Both the position numbers and the translations under genes were made by a program. Source: Hydrogenophaga sp. (GTDB lineage: Bacteria > Pseudomonadota > Gammaproteobacteria > Burkholderiales > Burkholderiaceae_C). From it: a DNA stretch of 64,000 nt. How positions within the stretch are numbered: the stretch's first letter is position 1; the number at the start of each line of letters is the position of its first letter. The stretch covers positions 434,001 to 498,000 of the forward strand of contig NZ_JAUCZF010000002.1 of NCBI RefSeq assembly GCF_030373245.1, written 5' to 3'. A model generated the notes under the pieces. That model saw only the letters and a list, made by a program, of their open reading frames with translations, was not told the origin of the DNA and ran no database searches. Shown here piece after piece: positions 39,992 to 49,755 of the stretch.

Positions 39992-40291
39992 ATGCAGTCC
40001 AGCTACGCTGAACAGTTTCAGCGCGACATGGGGTGTACCGAGCGCGAGTGGCTGGGCTGGCTGCCAGCCGCGCTCGGTGACAACGCCTGGCAGCTGGATG
40101 GCAGCGGTGCACGCGTGGACATTGCCCCTGGCCATCTGCAACTTCGCTGGGAGGCGCAGCCGCCGCGGGTGATTGCCCTCATGCGCATGCCGGTGCTGCG
40201 GGTCAGTTTTGCCTTCACCGGCCTCGACGCTGCGCAGCGCTACGCGTTCATGAAACGCTTCGACCTTTACATGCAGCGCGGCGGCGGATGA
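39992..40291 (+). CDS. Unknown 99-residue protein, last gene of the aor operon
   Basis: Starts 4 nt after aorD, clearly in the same operon. The sequence is soluble, with Trp-rich N-terminal part (REWLGWLPAALGDNAWQLDG) and a central beta-like stretch (LRWEAQPPRVIALMRMPVLRV). Only one Cys; no metal motif. No family recognised. Its position suggests a role in tungsten cofactor insertion or AOR assembly. The terminator hairpin follows 21 nt downstream, which closes the operon. Confidence 0.72.
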   Translation: MQSSYAEQFQRDMGCTEREWLGWLPAALGDNAWQLDGSGARVDIAPGHLQLRWEAQPPRVIALMRMPVLRVSFAFTGLDAAQRYAFMKRFDLYMQRGGG

Positions 40292-40312
40292 GGGCTCCCG
40301 CCCAAAACAGAA

Positions 40313-40338
40313 CAAAGGCCGCGTTCAGCGGCCCTTGT
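40313..40338. terminator. Bidirectional terminator between aor operon and NMO-like gene
   Basis: GGCCGC (40317-40322), loop GTTCA, GCGGCC (40328-40333), extended by CAA(A)/CTTG outside. It lies between the convergent aor operon and the nitronate monooxygenase-like gene and can serve both. Confidence 0.65.
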
Positions 40339-40357
40339 GATGGAAGGTCAGCGGTTA

Positions 40358-41620
40358 TCAGGCCGTGGCAACTTCCGGTTCCGGCAGGGCCACCCGGCCG
40401 TCGGTGCTCAACCGGTAGTCGTTGAACACATGCTCGGCGCTCAGCAACTGGTACTGGCCGTCGCTGCCACGCAATGAAGTGTCTTTCAGCCGCCAGGCGC
40501 TTTGACCGCAGGTCCAGATGTCGAAGTTGCGCATGTGGGTGCACAGGCAGGTCTTGTCGGTCACCGAGAAACGTTTCTCGCCCGGATGGGCTGCGAGTTC
40601 GCGGTTGTAGGACGTGACGTAGGCGCACTTGCCGTTGGCATCGAGCAGATACCCGTAAGCCTCGCAATTGGGGCGGATACCGTCTCCAATGCCCGGGCTG
40701 GCCTTGATCATGCGCATCGGGTAGCCGGTAGGCGAGATCTCGTTGACCTCAATGTCGTCCTCGACGGCCTTGAAGTACTCCTGTTTGATGTCGTCGGGCA
40801 GGCCGCATTCTCGTGTGACGGTGAAGCGCGTGGCGACCTGTACGCCTGAGGCACCCATTTCCATGAAGCGCACCGCGTCGCTGCCCGTGAAAATGCCGCC
40901 AGCCGGGATCACCGGGAAGTCCAGCTGCTCGGTCTTCATCCAGGCCAGGATTTCGGCCACGATGGTGGCCAGGTCGTACTGTGCCCAGTCCATGCCAAAG
41001 CCCAGGTGGCCACCCGCCAGCGGGCCTTCGACCACCACGTAATCGGGCAGGCGGTTGAGGCGACTGTTTTTCTTGAGAAACAGCTGCAGCGCGCGAAGCG
41101 ACGAGACGATGATGCCAAGCTTGGCGTCTCGAAAGCGGGGGTGGTCTTCGATCAGGGCCAGCGAGCCCAGGTGAAGGCCTGCAGCCAGTGTGATGCCGTC
41201 AATGCCTGCATCGAGCGCCGAGGCCATGCGCACCTTGAGCGTCTCTTTGGGCGCGTTCATGGTGAGCTTTTCCATGCAGTTGATGAACACCAGGCCGCTG
41301 CCCGCCTTGCGCGTCATGGTCTTCTCGACATGCATGCGGGTGGCTTCGGCCAGATGGCCGAGATCGAACTTCACTCCCGACTTGTCTTCGGAGTCGACGT
41401 TGTACTGGTACTGCTTCTGCTTCGCCTTGACGTATTTGGTCTTGTAGCGGCGGTCGGTCACGGTCTTGACCATGGCGTCACTGATGTGGCCCACGCCGCC
41501 CAGGCGCGCCGCCTCCAGCGCCAGGTCGGACGAGGAAATGTCCACGCCCATGCCCCCAATCATGATGGGCACCAGCTCGTGGCGGCCCATGCGCATGCGG
41601 TAGTCGTCCAGTTGTCTCAT
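40358..41620 (-). CDS. Nitronate monooxygenase-like FMN protein with Cys-containing C-terminal extension
   Basis: A 420-residue TIM-barrel protein of the 2-nitropropane dioxygenase/nitronate monooxygenase family. FMN-binding segments: PIMIGGMGVDIS at the N terminus, VVVEGPLAGGHLGFG, and VIPAGGIFTGSDAVRFMEMGASGVQVATRF (quoted in parts). It is about 70-100 residues longer than typical family members; the extra tail has Cys at 319, 332, 358, 360 and 371 (CLC and WTCG segments), which could bind metal. Substrate unknown. It is convergent with aor and may belong functionally elsewhere. Confidence 0.8.
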   Translation of the reverse strand: MRQLDDYRMRMGRHELVPIMIGGMGVDISSSDLALEAARLGGVGHISDAMVKTVTDRRYKTKYVKAKQKQYQYNVDSEDKSGVKFDLGHLAEATRMHVEKTMTRKAGSGLVFINCMEKLTMNAPKETLKVRMASALDAGIDGITLAAGLHLGSLALIEDHPRFRDAKLGIIVSSLRALQLFLKKNSRLNRLPDYVVVEGPLAGGHLGFGMDWAQYDLATIVAEILAWMKTEQLDFPVIPAGGIFTGSDAVRFMEMGASGVQVATRFTVTRECGLPDDIKQEYFKAVEDDIEVNEISPTGYPMRMIKASPGIGDGIRPNCEAYGYLLDANGKCAYVTSYNRELAAHPGEKRFSVTDKTCLCTHMRNFDIWTCGQSAWRLKDTSLRGSDGQYQLLSAEHVFNDYRLSTDGRVALPEPEVATA

Positions 41621-41701
41621 GTGTGCTCAGGAAATCCGTCTTCAATCCAAGCTTAACCGCATCGCGCGGCGGGCAGTGCCGCAAGGGCGCGGCAGCGTCG
41701 T

Positions 41702-41838
41702 GGGTATCTGATTCGAAGACACCAAGTTCACGATTCGATATTCTCAGACAAAGTTGTGACAACTCGACGCGATGTGGACAGAGTCCTTGCGATGGGTCAA
41801 GGCATGGTCGCGAGGTTGGTCGGGTGGATCAGATACCC
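41702..41838. repeat. 11-bp inverted repeat bracketing the NMO/OsmC divergent region
   Basis: GGGTATCTGAT (41702-41712) and its exact reverse complement ATCAGATACCC (41828-41838), 115 bp apart. Both lie in the 293-bp gap between the divergent NMO-like and osmC genes. They may be two operator sites or ends of a small degenerate element. A GTTGTGACAAC palindrome lies between them (41753-41763). Confidence 0.4.
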
Positions 41839-41913
41839 CCGGGAGATCGTTACCATGGCCCCACGGACATGCCAGGTTTCTCTCCTGGCCTGGCGCACCC
41901 CGGGAGGTCTTGC

Positions 41914-42360
41914 ATGAGCGGCAACACACAGGTCACCATCACCCGCCAGTCGGGCTATCAGTTCCTTGTGGACTTTGGCGAAGGCTTGCCACAGTGGTTG
42001 GCCGATGAACCTGCGCCCCTGGGTGAGGGAAGCGGGCCGGCACCTGATCACCTGTTGCTGGCTGCAGTCGCCAACTGCCTGAGCGCCAGCCTGCTGTTTG
42101 CATTGCAGAAGTTCAAACAGGACCCGGGTCGCCTGGTCGCCACCGCTTCGCCCCTTGTTGAGCGCAACGATCAGAAGCGTTTGCGCATCACGGGCATGCG
42201 GGTGCAGCTCTGCCTGGGCAAGCCAGCAGCCGAAATCGAGCACCTGGACCGGGTGCTGGCGCAGTTCGAAGACTTCTGCACCGTTTCCATGAGCGTGCGC
42301 CAAGGCATTGACATCTCGGTGCAGGTGCTCGACGCCGCAGGCGTCCAGCTCAAGGGGTGA
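41914..42360 (+). CDS. OsmC family protein
   Basis: A 148-residue OsmC/Ohr-fold protein. The two conserved cysteines are visible in AAVANCLSASLLFAL and FEDFCTVSMSV. Family members are thiol peroxidases or acyl-thioester-related proteins; the exact branch is not clear. ATG at 41914 has GGGAGGTCTTGC upstream. Its 3' end overlaps the convergent crcB by 11 nt. Confidence 0.85.
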   Translation: MSGNTQVTITRQSGYQFLVDFGEGLPQWLADEPAPLGEGSGPAPDHLLLAAVANCLSASLLFALQKFKQDPGRLVATASPLVERNDQKRLRITGMRVQLCLGKPAAEIEHLDRVLAQFEDFCTVSMSVRQGIDISVQVLDAAGVQLKG

Positions 42361-42733
42361 GAAACCACGCGGCGGCGCTGCGCATGCCGGCCCAGGTCAG
42401 CAACAGCGAGCCGAACAGGTGCAGGCTGGTCGAGCCAGCCGCCAGTGCCCAGCGCCCTTGTTGCAGCAGCGTGACCACCTCCAGGGAGAAGGTGGAAAAG
42501 GTGGTGAGTGCGCCCAGGAAACCGGTGATGATCGCCACCCGCCATGCCGGATCGATCTGGGCCTGGCTCTGGAAGAACACCACCGCCACGCCGACCGCGT
42601 AGGCGCCCACCCAGTTCGCCGCCAGCGTGCCCCAGGGCAGGGTGGCCTGCGTTGTGCTCAGCCACAGGCCGAGCTGCCAGCGCGAGATCGCGCCGACAGA
42701 GGCGCCGATGCACAGGGCCAGGGCGGTCAGCAC
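42350..42733 (-). CDS. crcB: Fluoride channel CrcB/Fluc
   Basis: A 127-residue four-helix membrane protein of the Fluc family, which exports fluoride as a dual-topology dimer. Conserved segments are GASVGAISRWQLGLWL, LPWGTLAANWVGAYAVG (Asn of the pore) and ITGFLGALTTFSTFSLE (Phe box and central Na+ site). No fluoride riboswitch was recognised in the 20 bp between it and rdgC. Adjacent upstream rdgC is in the same direction. Confidence 0.92.
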   Translation of the reverse strand: MLTALALCIGASVGAISRWQLGLWLSTTQATLPWGTLAANWVGAYAVGVAVVFFQSQAQIDPAWRVAIITGFLGALTTFSTFSLEVVTLLQQGRWALAAGSTSLHLFGSLLLTWAGMRSAAAWFLTP

Positions 42734-42753
42734 GGGGAGTCTCCGTCAGTGCC

Positions 42754-43752
42754 TCAGAACGGCGGATCGCCGTCATCACCCGAGGCGGTGACGGCTTCGC
42801 GACGCGCCCGAGCAGGGGTGACGATTTCGACGTCGGTCGCGGCGGGCGCACCCAGCTCCAGTTCACCACCCAGGGCGGCGATGAGCGCCGGGATCAGCTT
42901 CTGCAGCTCACCGGTCGCCAGCGTCACATTGGTGTCGAAGCCGCTTTCACCATCGTCGCTGCGGTCGTCGAACACGCCTTCCAGGAAGTTGATCTTTTTC
43001 AGCTGCAGCGATTCGGTGAGTACCAGGCCGATGCGGCCTTCCCAGCTCAGGGCCAGTCGCGTGGGCAGCTTGCCCTCGGCGATGTGCTGGCGCACCTCGT
43101 CGGTGGCCAGGTTGTGGCGGGTGAAACGCACCACCGATTTCTCTTCGTCGGCCGACTTCAACTCGCACTCGCGCTCGACATGAAAGCCCTCGGGCCAGGC
43201 GTCGGGCGAGGTGGCGGCCAGCCACTGCGTCATGGCCGTCTGGGGCGTGACCGAGGTCTGCAACAGCTGAATGGCCAGACCGTCGAAAGCACGCACCAGG
43301 GCCGTCACCAGCTCGTCGAGCTTGCCCTGACTGCTGGCGTCGGTCACCAGCCAGCCGTTGGCCGGATCGATCCACACCCAGGCGCTGCTTCGGCGAGGAA
43401 AAGCCTGGGGCAGCAAGGCAAGCAGTGCGTCCTCGCGCAGCGCCTTGGTTTCCTTCTTGCCAGGCTTGCGGCCGGTGCTGGCCTCGATGTGGTCGGCCTG
43501 CTCCTGCGCATGTTCGCGCACGACCGCGCCGGGCACAGTCTTGGTCTCGATCATCAGCTTGAGCACGCGCTGGCCAGCCACCGACTCCACCAGCGGTCCA
43601 TGCGCCTCACCCCGCGGTTCGACCCATCCCACGGCCTTGTCTTGCGTTGCCCCACAGGGCGCAAAACGCGCGCCATCGAGCGCAGTTTCCATCGCTTGCA
43701 GCGTCGGCGCCCAGCCGGGTGCGATGCGGTAAAGCGTCACATTCTTGAACAC
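42754..43752 (-). CDS. rdgC: Recombination-associated protein RdgC
   Basis: A 332-residue RdgC with the typical start MFKNVTLYRIAPGW and the conserved GWVEPRGE segment. It forms a DNA-encircling dimeric ring that limits RecA loading in E. coli. Length is slightly more than E. coli RdgC (303), with an Ala-rich C-terminal tail. ATG at 43752 begins the family-conserved N terminus. Confidence 0.93.
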   Translation of the reverse strand: MFKNVTLYRIAPGWAPTLQAMETALDGARFAPCGATQDKAVGWVEPRGEAHGPLVESVAGQRVLKLMIETKTVPGAVVREHAQEQADHIEASTGRKPGKKETKALREDALLALLPQAFPRRSSAWVWIDPANGWLVTDASSQGKLDELVTALVRAFDGLAIQLLQTSVTPQTAMTQWLAATSPDAWPEGFHVERECELKSADEEKSVVRFTRHNLATDEVRQHIAEGKLPTRLALSWEGRIGLVLTESLQLKKINFLEGVFDDRSDDGESGFDTNVTLATGELQKLIPALIAALGGELELGAPAATDVEIVTPARARREAVTASGDDGDPPF

Positions 43753-43875
43753 AGAATTCCTTTTTTTAGATCGGTTGACGCACGCGACGCGTGCCTCGTC
43801 CGGTCAATCTTAGGGGATGTCGCGCCTGGGCCCTGGGCGGCTGCTCGGGACCGGGCTGGCGCGCAAGCGCAGGCG

Positions 43876-45021
43876 CTACAGCTCTTCCACGCGCCGCGCT
43901 GGGTAGCTGTCCCAGCCCTGGCAGCCAGGGCATTGCCAGAAGTGTTGCTGAGCTTCAAAACCGCAGGCCGCGCAGCGGTAACGCTTGAGCGGAGCACTCG
44001 CCTGATCCAGCGCCTGACGAATCGGTTGCCGCGCCTCAGGTTGCGACAGAGGTTCCCCTTTGAGCCACTGGTTCGCGATCACCAGCGAAGGTTCGCGCCC
44101 CAGGTGGTTCAGATAATGCAGTCGCGCCGCGGTCTCATCGGGGCTCAGGCTGGCCAGCGCTTCGGTCACATCAAGGCTGGGGGCCTGGGCCTGGGCAGCC
44201 TGCAAGGCCGCCCGGGCCTCGGTCTCTCGACCCAGGCTTCTGGCCAGGTCGGCCAGGCTGCTGGCGGCCAGGGGTAGGCCTTGTGGCGCTTGTTGGATCA
44301 GCTGGAGCAGGGAAGCCATCGCCTCGCTCGCCTGACCCGCCTGCCGGTGCAGGCTGGCCAAAGCCAGCCAGGGCCGTGCCAGCGCGGGGGCCTTCTGGCT
44401 GGCTTCGGTGAAACTGGCCAGCGCCTGAATGGTGTCACCTTGCCGCTGGGCCTGGTCCCCGGCTTCGCATAGGTAATGCGCGAGCCGCGTGGTGAAACTG
44501 CCCTGGCCAGCGGCTTCGAGGCGTTCGGCCACATGGCGGGCTTGCGGCCAGTCGCGCGAGCGTTCGTAGATGGACAACAAGGACAGCAGCGCTTCGCCTT
44601 CAAAATCCGAGCCTTCGAGTTTGTGCAAGGCGGCCTCTGCGCGGTCGAGCAGGCCAGCCTTGAGGAAGTCCAGGGCCAGCGCATGCTGCGCTCGGTCGCG
44701 GTCCTTGCGGCTGAGGTCGGCGCGCACCAGCAGGTGCTCGTGCACCCGCACGGCCCGGTCGTAGTCGCCGCGGCGGCGAAACAAGTTGCCGAGCGCGAAG
44801 TGCAGCTCAGCGGTGTCGGGATCGCTCTGCACCGCCTCGATGAAGGCGTCGATCGCCTGATCCTGCTGCTCGTTGAGCAGGTGGTTGAGGCCACGGAAGT
44901 AGGCTTTGGGCGCCGTCCGGCTGGCTACACGCCACTGGCGAAGGTCCAGGCGCGACGCGCCCCAGCCCAGGGCGAAGGCCAGGGGCAGACCCCACAGCAC
45001 CCAGGTAAGGTCAAAGTCCAT
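43876..45021 (-). CDS. lapB: Lipopolysaccharide assembly protein LapB
   Basis: A 381-residue LapB (YciM): one N-terminal membrane helix (about 7-22), a cytoplasmic array of TPR repeats (about 40-320), and a C-terminal rubredoxin-like metal site, CAACGFEAQQHFWQCPGC (two CxxC pairs). LapB recruits LpxC to FtsH and so sets the rate of LPS synthesis. It overlaps lapA by 11 nt and is the last gene of the rpsA-ihfB-lapA-lapB string. Confidence 0.93.
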   Translation of the reverse strand: MDFDLTWVLWGLPLAFALGWGASRLDLRQWRVASRTAPKAYFRGLNHLLNEQQDQAIDAFIEAVQSDPDTAELHFALGNLFRRRGDYDRAVRVHEHLLVRADLSRKDRDRAQHALALDFLKAGLLDRAEAALHKLEGSDFEGEALLSLLSIYERSRDWPQARHVAERLEAAGQGSFTTRLAHYLCEAGDQAQRQGDTIQALASFTEASQKAPALARPWLALASLHRQAGQASEAMASLLQLIQQAPQGLPLAASSLADLARSLGRETEARAALQAAQAQAPSLDVTEALASLSPDETAARLHYLNHLGREPSLVIANQWLKGEPLSQPEARQPIRQALDQASAPLKRYRCAACGFEAQQHFWQCPGCQGWDSYPARRVEEL

Positions 45022-45316
45022 GTCGCACGTCGTCAGGTGTTGGCAGCAGAGTGGAATCGCCCTCCATCACGGTGCTGGCGGCGGTGGTCGATCCAGCCTG
45101 GCGGCGCGCCTTACGGGCACGCAGCCACAAAGGCAGCATGACCAGGACACCGAGCACCACCCCGAGCAGCAGCACCAGCAACAAGACCAGCACCAGCGGA
45201 GCCTGCCACTGCGCGCCAAAGAACAGCCGCAGGGTGATCGGCTCCTGGTTGTTGATCGCGAATGCGAACAGCACAAAAAAAATGGCTGCATTGAGCAGCC
45301 ACATCAGGTATTTCAA
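45011..45316 (-). CDS. lapA: LapA family inner-membrane protein
   Basis: A 101-residue protein with two membrane helices (about 2-20 and 38-62) and a basic cytoplasmic end (LRARKARRQAG), the YciS/LapA pattern. Known to accompany LapB. Starts 48 nt after ihfB. Confidence 0.88.
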   Translation of the reverse strand: MKYLMWLLNAAIFFVLFAFAINNQEPITLRLFFGAQWQAPLVLVLLLVLLLGVVLGVLVMLPLWLRARKARRQAGSTTAASTVMEGDSTLLPTPDDVRHGL

Positions 45317-45364
45317 ATCGGTCCCTTCAGTGGTGGAACGATTGTAGCGAGCAGGGCCCGCGGG

Positions 45365-45685
45365 TCAGTCTGGCTGTTGGGTCGGTGCCGCCATCATCTC
45401 GGCGGTCTTCTTGTCGACCTGCTCGCGCAAGGCTTTGCCCGGCTTGAAGTGAGGCACGCGCTTTTCCGGAATCAGCACGCTTTCGCCCGAACGGGGATTG
45501 CGCCCCACCCGAGGTGAGCGCCGGTTCACCGAAAAGCTGCCGAAACCCCGGATCTCGATGCGATGGCCTTTGACGAGCGCATCGCCCATCGCATCCAGGA
45601 TGGCCTTGACGGCGAACTCGGCATCGCGGTGGGTGAGCTGGCTGAACTTGGCAGCCAGCGCTTCGACGAGGTCGGAACGGGTCAT
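45365..45685 (-). CDS. ihfB: Integration host factor subunit beta
   Basis: A 106-residue IHF-beta, a DNA-bending nucleoid protein. Family features: [18 protein letters not shown] start, [28 protein letters not shown] (quoted in parts: [28 protein letters not shown]) with the intercalating Pro. Start at 45685 gives the standard N terminus; upstream in-frame ATG is inside the spacer. Follows rpsA as in most proteobacteria. Confidence 0.95.
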   Translation of the reverse strand: MTRSDLVEALAAKFSQLTHRDAEFAVKAILDAMGDALVKGHRIEIRGFGSFSVNRRSPRVGRNPRSGESVLIPEKRVPHFKPGKALREQVDKKTAEMMAAPTQQPD

Positions 45686-45713
45686 GAATCTCGGATGGGA
45701 CGGAGTTCGAAGA

Positions 45714-45765
45714 GCGTCCGGCGCCGGGGACATCGCAGGGGTTTGGCCTGCGCGTCACCGGACGC
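45714..45765. repeat. Nested inverted repeats in the rpsA-ihfB spacer
   Basis: Outer arms GCGTCCGG (45714-45721) and CCGGACGC (45758-45765); inner hairpin CGCAGG (45734-45739) / CCTGCG (45747-45752). The structure fills most of the 105-bp spacer and could be an attenuator or RNA processing signal that sets IHF level relative to S1. Confidence 0.5.
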
Positions 45766-45790
45766 CGGAATCTGGTGCGGACGTTGCCGG

Positions 45791-47473
45791 TCAGCTGTTG
45801 TTGTCCAGCTTGGCGCGCAGCAGCGCACCCAGGCTGGTCGTCCCCGCGTTTTCACGCGAGGACTGCTGGCTCAGCGACGCCATGGCTTCTTGCTGGTCGG
45901 CGGCATCCTTGGCCTTGATCGACAGCTGGATGTTGCGCGTCTTGCGGTCTACGTTGACCACCACAGCATTCACTTCGTCACCTTCTTTCAGCACGTTGCG
46001 CGCGTCTTCGACACGGTCGCGGCTGATTTCGCTGGCGCGCAGGTAGCCAATGATGTCTTCGCCCAGATCGATCTCGGCGCCCTTGGCATCCACCGTCTTG
46101 ACCTTGCCGGTCACGATCGAGCCCTTGTCGTTGATCGACACGAAGGTGGTGAACGGGTCACCGTCGAGTTGCTTGATGCCGAGAGAAATGCGCTCGCGCT
46201 CCACATCGATGGCCAGCACGATGGCGTCCACTTCTTGGCCCTTCTTGAAGTTGCGTACGGCGGCTTCACCGGGCTCATTCCAGGACAGATCGGACAGGTG
46301 CACCAGGCCGTCGATGCCTGCAGCCAGGCCGACGAACACGCCGAAGTCGGTGATCGACTTGATCGGGCCCTTGACGCGGTCGCCGCGCTTGGTCTGCTCG
46401 GCGAACTCGTGCCAGGGGTTGGCGCGGCACTGCTTCATGCCCAGGGAGATGCGGCGCTTGTCTTCGTCGATGTCGAGCACCATGACTTCAACTTCGTCGC
46501 CCAGCGACACCAGCTTGGAAGGGGCCACGTTCTTGTTGGTCCAGTCCATTTCGGACACGTGCACCAGGCCTTCAATGCCGGGCTCGAGTTCCACGAACGC
46601 GCCGTAGTCGGCGATGTTTGTGATCTTGCCGAACATGCGGGTGCCTTGCGGGTAACGGCGCGAAACGCCCATCCATGGGTCGTCGCCCATCTGCTTCAGA
46701 CCCAGCGAGACGCGGTGCTTCTCGGTGTCGAACTTGAGGATCTTGGCGGTGATTTCCTGACCAGCCTGCACCACCTCGCTTGGGTGACGCACACGGCGCC
46801 AGGCCATGTCGGTGATGTGCAGCAGGCCATCGATGCCGCCGAGGTCCACGAACGCACCGTATTCGGTGATGTTCTTGACCACGCCGTTGACGATCGCACC
46901 TTCTTTGAGCGTTTCCATTAGCTTGGCGCGCTCTTCGCCCATCGAGGCTTCCACCACCGCGCGGCGGCTCAGCACCACGTTGTTGCGCTTGCGGTCGAGC
47001 TTGATGACCTTGAATTCCAGGGTCTTGTTTTCGTACGGCGTGAGGTCCTTGGTGGGACGGCTGTCGACCAACGAGCCCGGCAGGAAGGCGCTGATGCCGT
47101 TGACCATGACCTTGAGGCCGCCCTTGACTTTGTTGGAGGTCGTTCCGGTGACGAATTCGCCGGACTCCAGCGCTTTTTCCAGCGACATCCAAGACGCCAG
47201 GCGCTTGGCCTTGTCGCGCGACAGCAGGGTGTCGCCAAAACCGTTTTCGACCGAGTCGATGGCCACGGCGACAAAATCGCCGACTTGCACTTCGAGTTCA
47301 CCCTGGTCGTTCTTGAACTCGGCCAGTGGGACGTAAGCTTCGGATTTGAGGCCGGCGTTGACCACGACGTGGCTGTGTTCGATGCGCACCACCTCTGCGG
47401 TGATGACTTCGCCCGAGCGCATCTCAGCGCGTTTCAGGGACTCTTCGAACAGGTCGGCAAAAGATTCAGACAT
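45791..47473 (-). CDS. rpsA: 30S ribosomal protein S1
   Basis: A 560-residue S1 with six S1/OB repeats, recognisable from repeated elements such as [36 protein letters not shown] and [19 protein letters not shown]. It brings mRNA to the 30S subunit. A 167-bp gap separates it from aroA-cmk upstream, so it probably also has its own promoter there. Confidence 0.97.
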   Translation of the reverse strand: MSESFADLFEESLKRAEMRSGEVITAEVVRIEHSHVVVNAGLKSEAYVPLAEFKNDQGELEVQVGDFVAVAIDSVENGFGDTLLSRDKAKRLASWMSLEKALESGEFVTGTTSNKVKGGLKVMVNGISAFLPGSLVDSRPTKDLTPYENKTLEFKVIKLDRKRNNVVLSRRAVVEASMGEERAKLMETLKEGAIVNGVVKNITEYGAFVDLGGIDGLLHITDMAWRRVRHPSEVVQAGQEITAKILKFDTEKHRVSLGLKQMGDDPWMGVSRRYPQGTRMFGKITNIADYGAFVELEPGIEGLVHVSEMDWTNKNVAPSKLVSLGDEVEVMVLDIDEDKRRISLGMKQCRANPWHEFAEQTKRGDRVKGPIKSITDFGVFVGLAAGIDGLVHLSDLSWNEPGEAAVRNFKKGQEVDAIVLAIDVERERISLGIKQLDGDPFTTFVSINDKGSIVTGKVKTVDAKGAEIDLGEDIIGYLRASEISRDRVEDARNVLKEGDEVNAVVVNVDRKTRNIQLSIKAKDAADQQEAMASLSQQSSRENAGTTSLGALLRAKLDNNS

Positions 47474-47640
47474 TCAGTTTCCTAGAACCACACAGCGTCG
47501 GTTGCAGCAAGGCCGGCAAAGGCTTGCGCAGGATTCGACGGATGGGCGGCGTTGACGTGCGGTGCGAGACACCGCGGGGTTGAGTTGCAAGAACCATTCG
47601 GCCTGCGGGCTGGGAGCGCCCGGCGGTGCCGTCTGGGCCA

Positions 47641-49707
47641 TCAAGGGGTGGTGCGATCAGTTGCCTGAAACACCGATTTGCTCTGCCACCAGATCAACAC
47701 CTGCTGCACCGATTGCTCGACGCTCAGGCTGGAGTTGTCCAGCATCAGGGCATCTTCGGCCGGCTTGAGCGGGGCGTGTGAGCGGGAGGAATCCCGTTCA
47801 TCGCGCGCACGCAGGTCTGCCAAAAGAGGGTCGATATTAGCAGCAATTCCTTTTGAAATCAATTGCTTATAGCGCCGCATGGCGCGTTGTTCGGCACTTG
47901 CGGTGAGAAACACCTTGAGTTGTGCATCGGGAAAGATCACCGTGCCCATGTCGCGTCCGTCGGCCACCAGGCCAGGCAACTGCTGGAAGCTGTGTTGCAG
48001 CGCGAGCAGAGCGGCCCGCACCTGGGGCACCGCCGAGACGCGCGAAGCCGCCATGCCCGCTGCCTCGGAGCGCAAGTCTTCGCTCACATCGTCGCCGCCC
48101 AGAAGGATGCGCTCGCCGGTGAAGCGCACCTGCAAGTCGGTGGCGAGCTTGCTCAGGCGATCGGCCTGCGCCGGCTCGGCCAGATCGGCGGTCGCGGTGG
48201 ATAAGCCAGCGCGTTCTGCCGCCAGACCCACCAGCCGGTACAGCGCGCCCGAGTCAAGCAGGTGATAGCCCAGGTGCCGGGCCAGCTCCGCAGCCAGTGT
48301 GCCTTTGCCCGAGGCGGTGGGCCCGTCGACGCACAGCACCGGGATGTGGTGAGGCTGAGCCTCGCAGACGCCGAACAAGGCCTCGAAATAGTCGGGAAAG
48401 GTCTTGCCTACGCACTTGGGGTCTTCGATGCGCACTGGCTGCTGCGCCGGGTTGAAGGCGGCGAGGGAGAAACACATGGCGACGCGGTGGTCGTCGTAGG
48501 TGTGGATGGATGCAGGCTTCCAATCAGAGGCCTTGACGGGGGGTGTGATGCGAAGGAAGTCCGCACCCTCTTCCACCACAGCGCCGAGCTTGCGGCACTC
48601 GACGGCCATGGCGGTGAGCCGGTCGGTTTCCTTGACCCGCCAGCTGGCGATGTTGCGCAATGTGGTGGTGCCCTCTGCGTACAGCGCCATCACCGCCAGG
48701 GTCATGGCCGCGTCGGGGATGTGGTTGCAGTCGAGGTCGATGGCTTTCAGCGGCCAGCTGCCGCGACGTATGTGCAGGCGGTTGTCTTCACCGGTGATGT
48801 CGGCGCCCATGGCCCGTGCTGCTTCCACAAAGCGGATGTCACCCTGGATCGACGAGAGGCCCACGCCCTCGATGGTGATGCCGGTGTGACCCGATCGCGG
48901 CGGCGCGACGGCGCCCAGCGCAATGAAGTAACTCGCAGACGATGCATCGCCTTCCACTGCGATGCGTCCCGGTGAGGTGTAGCGACTGCCTGCAGGGATC
49001 ACAAAACGGGAAGCGCCTTCCGCCCGCACCTGCACACCGAAGCGGGCCAGCAGGTTGAGCGTGATGTCGATGTAGGGTCGGGAAATCAGCTCGCCCACCA
49101 CGTCGATCACCACGTCCTGCAACCGTGCTGCCAGCGGCAAAGCCAGCAGCAGAGCGGTGAGAAACTGGCTGGAGACATCGCCCCGCACGCGGATGGCTGC
49201 CCCAAGCTGCAACGGCCTCGCCTGGCCGTCGCCCAGCCGCAGCGGCGGGTAGCCAGCCTGACCCAGACATGTCACGGGGCAACCGATCTGACGCAAGGCG
49301 TCCACCAGATCGCCGATCGGGCGCTCGTGCATGCGAGGCACACCGCTCAGTTCGAACACGGCGCCTTGCTCTGTGGCGAGCAGCGCGAGGGCGGCGGTGA
49401 GCGGACGCATGGCCGTACCCGCATTGCCCAGGAAGAGCGTCGCCTGCTTCACGGTCAGCTGACCGCCCAGCCCATTGACCCGAAGGCTGCCGTCGGCCTG
49501 AGGTTGCGGCGCGCAGCCGAGCTGGTGCAAGGCTTGCAGCATCACTTGCGTGTCGTCCGAGTCGAGCAGGTCGATCACATCGGTGCTGCCTTTGCTCAAG
49601 GCGGCGAGCAGCAGCAAGCGGTTGGAGATGCTCTTGGAGCCAGGCAAGCGAACCACGCCTCCGGCGCTGGCCAGAGGCGGAATATCGAGAAATGAGGTGG
49701 CGTACAT
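47641..49707 (-). CDS. aroA-cmk: Fused EPSP synthase / cytidylate kinase
   Basis: A 688-residue fusion. Residues 1 to about 440 are 3-phosphoshikimate 1-carboxyvinyltransferase ([35 protein letters not shown], and [13 protein letters not shown]). Residues about 450-688 are cytidylate kinase with P-loop [17 protein letters not shown] and [13 protein letters not shown]. No stop or frameshift lies at the junction (around [11 protein letters not shown]). The fusion joins chorismate and CTP/dCTP metabolism in one chain and is known from several betaproteobacteria. Confidence 0.94.
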   Translation of the reverse strand: MYATSFLDIPPLASAGGVVRLPGSKSISNRLLLLAALSKGSTDVIDLLDSDDTQVMLQALHQLGCAPQPQADGSLRVNGLGGQLTVKQATLFLGNAGTAMRPLTAALALLATEQGAVFELSGVPRMHERPIGDLVDALRQIGCPVTCLGQAGYPPLRLGDGQARPLQLGAAIRVRGDVSSQFLTALLLALPLAARLQDVVIDVVGELISRPYIDITLNLLARFGVQVRAEGASRFVIPAGSRYTSPGRIAVEGDASSASYFIALGAVAPPRSGHTGITIEGVGLSSIQGDIRFVEAARAMGADITGEDNRLHIRRGSWPLKAIDLDCNHIPDAAMTLAVMALYAEGTTTLRNIASWRVKETDRLTAMAVECRKLGAVVEEGADFLRITPPVKASDWKPASIHTYDDHRVAMCFSLAAFNPAQQPVRIEDPKCVGKTFPDYFEALFGVCEAQPHHIPVLCVDGPTASGKGTLAAELARHLGYHLLDSGALYRLVGLAAERAGLSTATADLAEPAQADRLSKLATDLQVRFTGERILLGGDDVSEDLRSEAAGMAASRVSAVPQVRAALLALQHSFQQLPGLVADGRDMGTVIFPDAQLKVFLTASAEQRAMRRYKQLISKGIAANIDPLLADLRARDERDSSRSHAPLKPAEDALMLDNSSLSVEQSVQQVLIWWQSKSVFQATDRTTP

Positions 49708-49755
49708 GGTGCTGGGAGCGGCGCTGGACGCCGGCGCGCTGGAACTTGAACTGCC

